A stretch of DNA of 6,678 nt, from the NCBI GenBank assembly GCA_028691335.1, contig JAQUZK010000076.1, forward strand, positions 1 to 6,678. Direction: 5' to 3'. The notes below the pieces were generated by a model. The model searched no databases. It saw nothing but the letters and a program-made list of their open reading frames with translations, and had not been told where the DNA came from. Both the position numbers and the translations under genes were made by a program. Positions 1-5,900 of this stretch are shown one piece after another (position 1 is the first letter of the stretch; the number at the start of each line of letters is the position of its first letter). This DNA is from Candidatus Izemoplasmatales bacterium. GTDB lineage: Bacteria > Bacillota_I > Bacilli_A > Izemoplasmatales > Hujiaoplasmataceae.

Positions 1-1
1 A

Positions 2-868
2 ATGGTTGATATTACGTTTAACTTAGCTGTTGCTATGTATATGGCAGCTTATCAAAGTTTTATTGATAATGGTAAGATACTTGAGTTTTGCCATGCGAGT
101 AATAAGTGTAAATCTAGGTTCGCAAACGTTTTGAGTAGGTATCATTATGTATATAATCCTAGTATGAGTTTAACTCATAATTTAGATTATATGAATTATT
201 TTGCAGGAGTATCTGGGCTTCCAAAACCTTATAAGAATTATGATAATAACCCTGTAGTTGTGATTGATAAAGAGACATTTAAGAGTAACTCAGCGCTTTA
301 TGATTTAAGATATGATGCTCAAGAGGGAGCTTTTATCATGTTTCTAAATGATTTAATGAGCGATCAAACATTTAGAGGTTTGGCTAGGAGTAGATTAAAT
401 ACTTCTTCAATGAAAGCTTCACATTTAAACTACCGAAGAGTTGTTAATAAAAACAAAGTAGTATTTTTATTCTTATTGGCTAAAGCTGGTGTCACACACA
501 CAACAATTTATCCAGATAAAGATTTATCACATGAAGTTTGTAAGATTATTGAAAAAACAAAAATAATTGGTGGATTTATTAATCGTATTGATAGTTTTAA
601 TAGAAGTTTTGATGATTATTTAGAAGAATTCAAATGGAATTTAGTTTTAGTTAATAGTGATATTTTACATGTTAAGTCGTTGTTAAAAGTTTATATTGCG
701 AATGAGGGAATAGTTCAGTTTTTAATGACGGATTATTTGCGAATACTTGTTTTTAGAAAGCAAGTTATTAAAATTAATAATACTAATACATGTAATGATT
801 TTAACGAATCAGTTAATAAATTAATACTTGAGTCTAGTGAGAGTCTTTTTAAGTATTTGTTAGTTTGA
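2..868 (+). CDS. Hypothetical protein, unrecognised; possibly 5'-partial
   Basis: An open frame of 288 codons ends at TGA 866-868. The first ATG is at base 2, so neither a ribosome binding site nor the true start can be judged, and the gene may extend upstream of the window. I do not recognise the family. The protein is rich in Asn, Tyr, Phe, Ser and Lys and looks soluble overall. Its N-terminal residues 1-20 and a short hydrophobic run near residues 152-160 (VVFLFLLAK) are not convincing membrane anchors. There is no P-loop, no Cys cluster and no obvious helix-turn-helix. Codon use is as AT-rich as in the neighbours. It is separated from the nickel operon by a strong terminator, so it is probably an independent transcription unit. 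The length and clean frame support a real gene; its function is unknown. Confidence 0.65.
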   Translation: MVDITFNLAVAMYMAAYQSFIDNGKILEFCHASNKCKSRFANVLSRYHYVYNPSMSLTHNLDYMNYFAGVSGLPKPYKNYDNNPVVVIDKETFKSNSALYDLRYDAQEGAFIMFLNDLMSDQTFRGLARSRLNTSSMKASHLNYRRVVNKNKVVFLFLLAKAGVTHTTIYPDKDLSHEVCKIIEKTKIIGGFINRIDSFNRSFDDYLEEFKWNLVLVNSDILHVKSLLKVYIANEGIVQFLMTDYLRILVFRKQVIKINNTNTCNDFNESVNKLILESSESLFKYLLV

Positions 869-915
869 ATTTGATTTCTTTTCTTTTTACATAATATTTT
901 CTTAATACCCCCTTT

Positions 916-954
916 AAAAACAACTTGGTTTTGATAAATCAAGTTGTTTTTTTT
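916..954 (+). terminator. Rho-independent terminator after the first ORF
   Basis: The inverted repeat CAACTTG (921-927) / CAAGTTG (940-946) is extended by A916-920 pairing with T947-951. The loop is about 12 nt and a run of eight T follows (947-954). It lies 47 nt past the stop of the first ORF and immediately upstream of the hypB promoter; the predicted -35 box overlaps its 3' arm. Confidence 0.85.
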
Positions 955-972
955 GAGTAAATATGTTATAAA
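944..972 (+). promoter_or_regulatory. Predicted sigma-70 promoter of the hypB operon
   Basis: A TTGTTT -35 box (944-949) and a TATAAA -10 box (967-972) are separated by 17 bp, which predicts a transcription start near 979. The -35 box shares bases with the T-run of the preceding terminator. The ATAAC-N4-GTTAT operator begins 11 nt after the last base of the -10 box, so a bound repressor would cover the start of transcription. This is prediction by eye; the operator geometry matching the second promoter raises confidence. Confidence 0.6.
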
Positions 973-982
973 TAAGAGAAAC

Positions 983-996
983 ATAACAAATGTTAT
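983..996 (+). promoter_or_regulatory. Palindromic operator, copy 1 (hypB promoter)
   Basis: ATAAC-AAAT-GTTAT is a perfect 5-bp inverted repeat with a 4-nt spacer (6 bp with a 2-nt spacer if the next base pair is counted). The surrounding 17 bases from 980 match those from 4825 with a single difference. Its size and symmetry fit a TetR-family site. The likely binder is the TetR gene at 5901, which is inference from proximity and shared sites. Confidence 0.65.
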
Positions 997-1027
997 CTTA
1001 TTTTTAGAACGGAGATTTAAAGAAGAG

Positions 1028-1693
1028 ATGGAAAAGTACAAAGTAATTGAAATTAAGAAGAATGTTTTAGCTAATAACGATGAGTTAGCTAAAAAAGTAA
1101 GAGAAGATGTTTTGTCAAAGAATGTTTTTTTATTAAATTTAATGTCTTCACCAGGTTCGGGGAAAACCACAACTTTAGTTAGAACTATTGAATGTTTGAA
1201 GAAAGACTTTAAAATCGGGATAATCGAAGCGGATATTGATTCTGATGTTGATGCATTAACAATTTCTAAGTCTAATGTTAAAGTTATTCAGTTGCATACT
1301 GGAGGTATGTGTCATGTAGATGCTAATATGACTAAGTTTGGTTTAGAGGAACTTGGAGTTGAAGGTTTAGATTTAGTTGTTTTAGAGAATATCGGTAATT
1401 TAGTTTGTCCAGCATCTTTTGATACTGGAGCTACTAAAAATGTAATGATTCTTTCAGTTCCTGAAGGAGATGATAAACCGCTTAAGTATCCAAAGATGTT
1501 TAAGATTGTTGATGTGTTGTTAATAAATAAAATTGATGCTATTGATTATTTTGATTTTGATTTAGAAGCTGTTCAAAAAAGAGCTAAGGAGATTAATCCG
1601 GATATATTAGTATTACCGATTTCAGCTAAGAAAGGTGATGGATTTGATCCTTGGATTAGTTGGCTTAAGAATCAACTTAAAGGTAATAGATAA
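1028..1693 (+). CDS. hypB: HypB, nickel-delivery GTPase
   Basis: This is a 221-residue cytosolic G3E-family GTPase that, with HypA, inserts nickel into apo-enzymes, classically [NiFe]-hydrogenase. Visible motifs are the P-loop SSPGSGKTT (residues 40-48), a switch region with E68, D70 and D76, the TGGMCHVDA motif (91-99) whose Cys95 and His96 correspond to the conserved G-domain metal site, ENIGNLVCPASFD (120-132) with Cys127, and the NKID guanine-specificity motif (167-170). The N-terminal CxxGCG high-affinity nickel motif of E. coli HypB and the His-rich stretch of some homologues are both absent, so this is the short form. I start at ATG 1028 because HypB homology begins there; GGAG at 1011-1014 is rather far (13 nt), and the purines at 1021-1027 may contribute. 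The frame is open upstream to 944, but that part overlaps the promoter and terminator. It is the first gene of the operon, 1 nt before the oxidoreductase start. Confidence 0.95.
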   Translation: MEKYKVIEIKKNVLANNDELAKKVREDVLSKNVFLLNLMSSPGSGKTTTLVRTIECLKKDFKIGIIEADIDSDVDALTISKSNVKVIQLHTGGMCHVDANMTKFGLEELGVEGLDLVVLENIGNLVCPASFDTGATKNVMILSVPEGDDKPLKYPKMFKIVDVLLINKIDAIDYFDFDLEAVQKRAKEINPDILVLPISAKKGDGFDPWISWLKNQLKGNR

Positions 1694-1694
1694 A

Positions 1695-4385
1695 ATGGAA
1701 AAAGTAAATGTTGTATTAAAATTAGCTAATAAGATTAGTAATAAGAAGATGGGTTCTAAAAATGGAATAACTGTTTTGGACCCTGAATATAGAATTTTAG
1801 AACCAGTTGTTACTGATGAGATGGCAGAAGTTGGTTTGTTTTTAAAGTTTAGAGTTCATCAATCAGCTGAGGATATCGCAAAAGCATCAGGTTTAGCTGT
1901 AGAATATTGTTACCAGAAGTTACTAGAATTAGCTGATGCTGGTGTGTCTTTTGTTAATAACGAGAATGGAGTAGATGTGTTTTGGCATGATACTTGGATT
2001 CCTGGTGTTATGGAGATGATGGCTAATAATTTGCCTAACGTTAAAAAACATCCTGAAATAGCTGTTGCTTTTAATGATTATGGAATTGTAAAAGGCCCTA
2101 AGACCGCAGGAGCTTTTCCAGTTGGTAAAGGTTTGATGAGGGTAATCCCAATTGAAAGTGCGATTAAAGCAGATACTAGAAAAGCATCTTATGAAGAAAT
2201 ATCGGGGTATTTGGATGAAGCTACAGTTTTTTCTGTTTCTGATTGTGCATGTAGAACTGCTAGAGAAGCAATGGGAGAAGGTTGTGGACATTTAAAAGAA
2301 GATATGTGTATCCAGTTGGGACATGCGGCTGAATATTATATTAGAACAGGCAGAGGTAGAGCAATCACTAGAGAAGAAGCGTATGATATTATCCATAGAG
2401 CTGAAGAAAATGGGTTGATGCATCAAATTCCAAATTTAGATGGTTCTGGTAAGACTCATGCTATTTGTAATTGTTGCGGTTGTTCATGTTTTTCTTTGAG
2501 AAGTGCTGAAATGTTTATGAACGCGGATATGGTAAGGTCAAATTATGTAGCTGAGGTTGATGAGGAAAAATGTGTAGGTTGTGGAGAATGTGTTGATAAT
2601 TGTCCTACAAATGCCGTTAAATTAGGTCAATCTTTATGTTCAAAGACTCCTTTAGTAGAGTATAAGACATTAGTTACTCCTAGGGATACAGACTTTACTT
2701 TAGATATGTTTAACGAGAATTATCGATATAATCGTGAACAAACAGTTCCGTCTGGTTCAGCGCCTTGTAAGAGTGAGTGTCCAGCGCATATTTCAATTCC
2801 GGCATATATTCAACTTGCAGCTAAAGGGAAATATCGAGAGGCATTAAAATTGATTAAAAAATATAATCCTTTTCCTGCAGTATGTGGAAGAGTATGTCCA
2901 AGACTCTGTGAACAAGCTTGTACAAGGGGAGATATTGATGATCCTGTAGCTATTGATGATATTAAGAAGTTTATTGCTGAACAGGATTTAGTTGAAGAAA
3001 ACCGATATGTTCCTGAAATAAAACATGATTATGATAAGAAGATTGCGATTATTGGATCAGGACCTTCTGGACTTTCTTGTGCTTATTATTTAGCGGTAGA
3101 AGGTTATAAAGTAACTGTTTTTGAAAAAGAGAAACAAGTTGGTGGAATGTTGATGTATGGCATTCCAGGGTTTAGATTACAAAAAGATGTTATTAGTGCT
3201 GAGATTGATATTATTAGAGAGCTTGGTGTTGAATTTAAAACTGAAACTGAAGTAGGGAAAGATATTACTATTGATGACTTAAGAAGTGAAGGGTTTAAGG
3301 CTTTTTATTTAGCGATTGGAGCACAAAAATCTAGAAGTTTAGGTTTAGAAAATGAAGATGCTGGAAATGTTTTTTCAGCGGTAGATTTTTTAAAGAGAGT
3401 AAATGTAAATGAACAAGCTGAGTTAAAAGGTCATGTTGTGGTTATTGGCGGAGGAAACGTTGCAATTGATGTAGCTAGATCTTGCGTTAGACTTGGAGCT
3501 AGACAAGTTTCTATATTCTGTTTAGAGTCTAGAGATAAGATGCCGGCTTTAGAAGAAGAAATAGAAGAAGCATTAAGTGAAGGTATAGATATCTATAATG
3601 GTTATGGACCTAAAGAGTTAAAGAAGGTAAATGAGTTAGTAAATGAAGTTGTATTTAAAAAGTGTCTTTCAACTCACGATGAAGAAGGTAGATTTTCTCC
3701 TTTATTTGATGAAAACGAAACATATGAAGTTAGTGTAGATAGTGTTGTTCTTTCTATTGGGCAAGCTGTTGATTCAGATTATTTTAAAGATAATACTGGA
3801 GTAGATATTAGAAGAAACAATACTATAATTGCGGATAGTTTAACTTTACAAACAAATGTTAAAGATATCTTTACTGGTGGTGATTGTTATACAGGTCCTA
3901 GATTTGCAGTAGATGCAATTGCGGCTGGAAAGAATGCGGCTATTTCAATTCATCGATTTGTTAATGTTGGGCAAAGCCTTACTATCGGCCGTTTCCATAA
4001 TCCTTTTCTAGCATTAGATAAAGAAAATCTATCACCAATTTCTTATGATAGTATTCCTAGACAAGTAGCTAAAGGTGATGAGAGTTTTGCTTCTCATAAA
4101 CTATTTAAAGAAACTGCCGGGCTTCTAACTGATGAACAAGTTAAACTTGAAGCTTCAAGGTGTTTGAAGTGTGGACAAGCAAAAGTTGATCCGTTTATGT
4201 GTGTTGGTTGCGGTCAATGTACAACTAAATGCCAATTTGATGCGATCAAGTTAGTTAAGGTTTATAATGAAGAAGGAGTTACATTTAAAAAGTTAAAACC
4301 AGTAATTGTAAAACATATACTAAAAAGAAAGATCAAGATGACTTTTAATAAAATTAAAGATAAATTTAAATTGAGAAGATCATAA
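1695..4385 (+). CDS. Multidomain Fe-S / FAD / NAD(P) oxidoreductase (GltD/NfnB-like core with N-terminal Cys-rich ferredoxin domain)
   Basis: This 896-residue cytosolic redox protein has two halves. Residues 1-280 form a wHTH-like plus Cys-rich module: C184, C186, C197 and C205, then C258, C260, C261, C263 and C265 in a CNCCGCSC motif. A 4Fe-4S ferredoxin motif follows at C293, C296, C299 and C303-Pro. The second half resembles the glutamate synthase small subunit: Fer4_20 cysteines C358, C362, C397, C401, C405 and C409; an FAD Rossmann motif GSGPSG (454-459) with E477; an NAD(P) Rossmann motif GGGNVA (585-590); and FTGGD (726-730), the second FAD contact. C-terminal C823/C826 precede C836, C839, C842 and C846. 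Residues 863-896 form a basic tail. The activity is probably electron transfer between NAD(P)H and Fe-S centres; the substrate is unknown, and no GltB-type large subunit is nearby, so glutamate synthase is unlikely. The start at 1695 is supported by AAAGG at 1679-1683. The gene lies 1 nt from both hypB and hypA. Confidence 0.85.
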   Translation: MEKVNVVLKLANKISNKKMGSKNGITVLDPEYRILEPVVTDEMAEVGLFLKFRVHQSAEDIAKASGLAVEYCYQKLLELADAGVSFVNNENGVDVFWHDTWIPGVMEMMANNLPNVKKHPEIAVAFNDYGIVKGPKTAGAFPVGKGLMRVIPIESAIKADTRKASYEEISGYLDEATVFSVSDCACRTAREAMGEGCGHLKEDMCIQLGHAAEYYIRTGRGRAITREEAYDIIHRAEENGLMHQIPNLDGSGKTHAICNCCGCSCFSLRSAEMFMNADMVRSNYVAEVDEEKCVGCGECVDNCPTNAVKLGQSLCSKTPLVEYKTLVTPRDTDFTLDMFNENYRYNREQTVPSGSAPCKSECPAHISIPAYIQLAAKGKYREALKLIKKYNPFPAVCGRVCPRLCEQACTRGDIDDPVAIDDIKKFIAEQDLVEENRYVPEIKHDYDKKIAIIGSGPSGLSCAYYLAVEGYKVTVFEKEKQVGGMLMYGIPGFRLQKDVISAEIDIIRELGVEFKTETEVGKDITIDDLRSEGFKAFYLAIGAQKSRSLGLENEDAGNVFSAVDFLKRVNVNEQAELKGHVVVIGGGNVAIDVARSCVRLGARQVSIFCLESRDKMPALEEEIEEALSEGIDIYNGYGPKELKKVNELVNEVVFKKCLSTHDEEGRFSPLFDENETYEVSVDSVVLSIGQAVDSDYFKDNTGVDIRRNNTIIADSLTLQTNVKDIFTGGDCYTGPRFAVDAIAAGKNAAISIHRFVNVGQSLTIGRFHNPFLALDKENLSPISYDSIPRQVAKGDESFASHKLFKETAGLLTDEQVKLEASRCLKCGQAKVDPFMCVGCGQCTTKCQFDAIKLVKVYNEEGVTFKKLKPVIVKHILKRKIKMTFNKIKDKFKLRRS

Positions 4386-4386
4386 T

Positions 4387-4725
4387 ATGCATGAATTGGG
4401 AATTGTTATTCAAGTAGTAGAGACTATTGAAAAGATTTTTAAAGAACAAAACTTAACTAAGGTTGATAAACTGGTTTTAGAAATTGGAGAAGCTTCAGGA
4501 GTTGTTCCTCATTATATAGAAGATGTATATCCTATTGCTATTGAGCAATCTTTTTTAAAAGATATGAAATTGGAAATGATTATTATACCTGCAGAAGGTG
4601 TTTGTGAATGCGGTGAAATATATAATCTTATGAAGTACAACGGAATTTGTCCTAAATGTTCTAGTAAAAAGTTTAGTGTTACGAGTGGAAGGGAATTTAA
4701 TATAAAGGAAATTGTTGCGTATTAA
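4387..4725 (+). CDS. hypA: HypA, nickel metallochaperone
   Basis: This is a 112-residue small cytosolic protein that carries nickel and docks with HypB and the target apo-enzyme. It begins MHEL, with His2 the conserved nickel ligand. A zinc-site region contains C73, C75, C88 and C91, and the family C-terminal signature SGREFNIKEI is at residues 100-109. Its length is normal for HypA. The first zinc pair is spaced C-x-C rather than the C-x2-C of the E. coli protein. It starts 1 nt after the oxidoreductase stop, with a weak purine site (GAGAAG, 4373-4378), so translational coupling is likely. It is the last gene of the operon and is followed closely by a terminator. It is unusual to find it parted from hypB by a 2.7-kb redox gene. 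Confidence 0.93.
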   Translation: MHELGIVIQVVETIEKIFKEQNLTKVDKLVLEIGEASGVVPHYIEDVYPIAIEQSFLKDMKLEMIIIPAEGVCECGEIYNLMKYNGICPKCSSKKFSVTSGREFNIKEIVAY

Positions 4726-4734
4726 ATAGTTTTT

Positions 4735-4765
4735 AAGAACTCAGTATTTGAGTTCTTTTTTCTTT
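4735..4765 (+). terminator. Rho-independent terminator after hypA
   Basis: A perfect 9-bp stem, AAGAACTCA (4735-4743) / TGAGTTCTT (4749-4757), encloses a 5-nt loop. The T-rich tail runs 4758-4765. It begins 9 nt after the hypA stop codon and separates the hyp operon from the membrane-protein operon. Confidence 0.9.
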
Positions 4766-4781
4766 AGTAAAAATAATAAAA

Positions 4782-4795
4782 ATAACGATTGTTAT
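4782..4795 (+). promoter_or_regulatory. Palindromic operator, copy 2 (overlaps the -35 of the second promoter)
   Basis: ATAAC-GATT-GTTAT has the same 5-bp arms and 4-nt spacer as the site upstream of hypB. Its 3' half contains the predicted -35 box TTGTTA (4789-4794), so occupancy would block polymerase binding. The same 15 bases (GTTATTTTTATAAAA) follow it and copy 3, at 4791-4805 and 4837-4851. Confidence 0.65.
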
Positions 4796-4817
4796 TTTTA
4801 TAAAAGTATGATATAAC
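4789..4817 (+). promoter_or_regulatory. Predicted sigma-70 promoter of the membrane protein/tetR operon
   Basis: A TTGTTA -35 box (4789-4794) and a TATAAC -10 box (4812-4817) have a 17-bp spacer, predicting a start near 4824. The promoter is bracketed by two operator copies: one overlaps the -35 box and the other begins 11 nt after the -10 box, the same offset as at the hypB promoter. Confidence 0.6.
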
Positions 4818-4827
4818 ATGTATGAAC

Positions 4828-4841
4828 ATAACAAACGTTAT
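4828..4841 (+). promoter_or_regulatory. Palindromic operator, copy 3 (just downstream of the second promoter)
   Basis: ATAAC-AAAC-GTTAT is a perfect 5-bp inverted repeat, 46 bp downstream of copy 2. With flanks (4825-4841) it differs by one base from the site at 980-996. It lies at about +4 to +17 relative to the predicted start, as at the hypB promoter. A roadblock or start-site occlusion role is inferred. Confidence 0.65.
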
Positions 4842-4861
4842 TTTTATAAAATATATTTTAA

Positions 4862-4867
4862 AAGGAG
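4862..4867 (+). promoter_or_regulatory. Ribosome binding site that decides the membrane-protein start
   Basis: AAGGAG ends at 4867 and the in-frame ATG at 4868 follows with no spacer, which a ribosome cannot normally use. The next in-frame ATG at 4880 leaves 12 nt, which is long but feasible. This favours the shorter, 324-residue product. Confidence 0.55.
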
Positions 4868-4879
4868 ATGCATGAGAAA

Positions 4880-5854
4880 ATGTTTGTTTTTACACACGAG
4901 GTTTTTCAAACTATTTTAGTTTGGTTGCTAGTGCTTGCTGGTTTGTTCGGTTTAAATGAACTTACTAGAAGATTTAAGTGGGTTGGTCTAGCAACTTTTG
5001 TAGGGTTACCGGTAGTACTTACAATTCTTTGGTTTACTGTTTTGTCGGAAAGTACTTATACGGATTGGTTTCATTTGGTTAAAGTATATTCTTCTTTAGC
5101 TGGATGTATTGGTTTCTGGGCTATTAGATTTTTTGAGAAAAAAGATAAAGTCACAGGAGAAGTTGTATGGAGGCTTAGAGATCAAAAATGGGCTCTTTGT
5201 TTTCCTCCTTTAATATTAGCTATAAATATTATTGAAGCTTGTATTAGAGATTTTGAAATAGGTGTTAGTTATTTTAATCAATTTTCAGGACCAATTTCAG
5301 GCGATGTTACAGGGGTTATGGGTGGAGCTTGGAATTATATGAATGGTGTAGCTGGTATTTTGAATATTATCGCTATTACAGGTTGGTTTGGAATTGTTAT
5401 TAGAAAACAAACTAAGAAAGATAAATCAAGAGATATGTTATGGCCAGATATGTTATGGTTTTGGATTATAGCTTATGATGTATGGAATTTCACTTATACT
5501 TATAATGCTATCCCTACTCATTCTTTCTATGCAGGACTAGCGTTATTAATAGCTCCAACTTTGTGTGCTTTTACAGTTGGAAAAGGTGCTTGGCTTCAAC
5601 ATAGAGCACAAACTTTAGCGATGTGGTGTATGTTTGCACAAACTTTCCCATTATTTCAAGATAGCGGTGATTTTGTAGTTAAAAGTGCGTATAATGAAAA
5701 TGTTTATATGGTTTTAGGAGTAGTTTCTTTAGTAATAAACTTAGCAGTAGTTGGATATATGATTTATAGAGTTTATAAAACTAAGAGAAATCCTTATAAG
5801 CAAGAACTATATACAGATTTAAAAGCTTATCAAGAAATTAAAAATTTGGCTTAA
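4880..5854 (+). CDS. Polytopic membrane protein, DUF5692-like
   Basis: This 324-residue integral membrane protein of unknown function matches my memory of the DUF5692 family in its N-terminus (F-x-ILVWLLVLAGL...LNE) and length; that assignment is from recognition, not a search. Hydrophobic segments lie at about residues 11-27, 36-55, 65-84, 105-121, 152-174, 191-207, 214-233, 245-258 and 276-297, giving 8 or 9 passes. Trp and aromatic residues are abundant. A charged loop (85-104) and a Lys-rich loop (175-184) separate blocks, and the C-terminal tail (298-324) is hydrophilic. There is no signal peptide, ATP-binding motif or transporter signature. An in-frame ATG at 4868 directly abuts the Shine-Dalgarno AAGGAG (4862-4867), leaving no spacing, so I prefer ATG 4880 (12 nt away). 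It is the first gene after the doubly-operated promoter and is probably cotranscribed with tetR; the shared operators tie it to the hypB operon. Confidence 0.85.
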   Translation: MFVFTHEVFQTILVWLLVLAGLFGLNELTRRFKWVGLATFVGLPVVLTILWFTVLSESTYTDWFHLVKVYSSLAGCIGFWAIRFFEKKDKVTGEVVWRLRDQKWALCFPPLILAINIIEACIRDFEIGVSYFNQFSGPISGDVTGVMGGAWNYMNGVAGILNIIAITGWFGIVIRKQTKKDKSRDMLWPDMLWFWIIAYDVWNFTYTYNAIPTHSFYAGLALLIAPTLCAFTVGKGAWLQHRAQTLAMWCMFAQTFPLFQDSGDFVVKSAYNENVYMVLGVVSLVINLAVVGYMIYRVYKTKRNPYKQELYTDLKAYQEIKNLA

Positions 5855-5869
5855 AATCAAGTTAAAGTG

Positions 5870-5878
5870 TGATATGAT
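5870..5878 (+). promoter_or_regulatory. Possible extended -10 promoter for tetR
   Basis: TGA-TATGAT forms an extended -10 element in the 46-nt gap before tetR, with only a weak -35-like TTAAAA at 5851-5856. An octamer TGTGATAT occurs at 5868-5875 and again at 5891-5898, overlapping this box and the leader. No ATAAC-N4-GTTAT site is present here. No terminator separates this gene from the membrane-protein gene, so readthrough expression is at least as likely. Confidence 0.35.
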
Positions 5879-5900
5879 ATTCTTATAGGATGTGATATCA

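Noticed and set aside
944..1027. N-terminal extension of hypB from a TTG at 944
   Set aside because: It would start inside the terminator stem and run through the promoter and operator; HypB similarity begins at ATG 1028.
733..1170. Minus-strand ORF of 145 codons
   Set aside because: It runs antisense across the end of the first ORF, a terminator, a promoter and the HypB P-loop region; low-complexity protein with no family features.
1635..1694. Earlier start of the oxidoreductase at ATG 1635, overlapping hypB by 59 nt
   Set aside because: ATG 1695, 1 nt after the hypB stop with AAAGG upstream, gives a normal junction; the extra 20 residues are out-of-frame hypB sequence.
1929..2291. Minus-strand ORF of 120 codons
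   Set aside because: It lies entirely antisense within the oxidoreductase coding region and its Ser/Cys/Phe/Ile-rich sequence is what the reverse frame of the real gene gives.
1695..4385. Glutamate synthase small subunit (gltD)
   Set aside because: Only the second half resembles GltD; the N-terminal Cys-rich module, the C-terminal Fe-S motif and the lack of a large subunit nearby do not fit.
4782..4851. CRISPR-like or tandem repeat array from the 46-bp spaced direct repeat
   Set aside because: There are only two copies, each explained as an operator with its AT-rich flank; no regular array follows.
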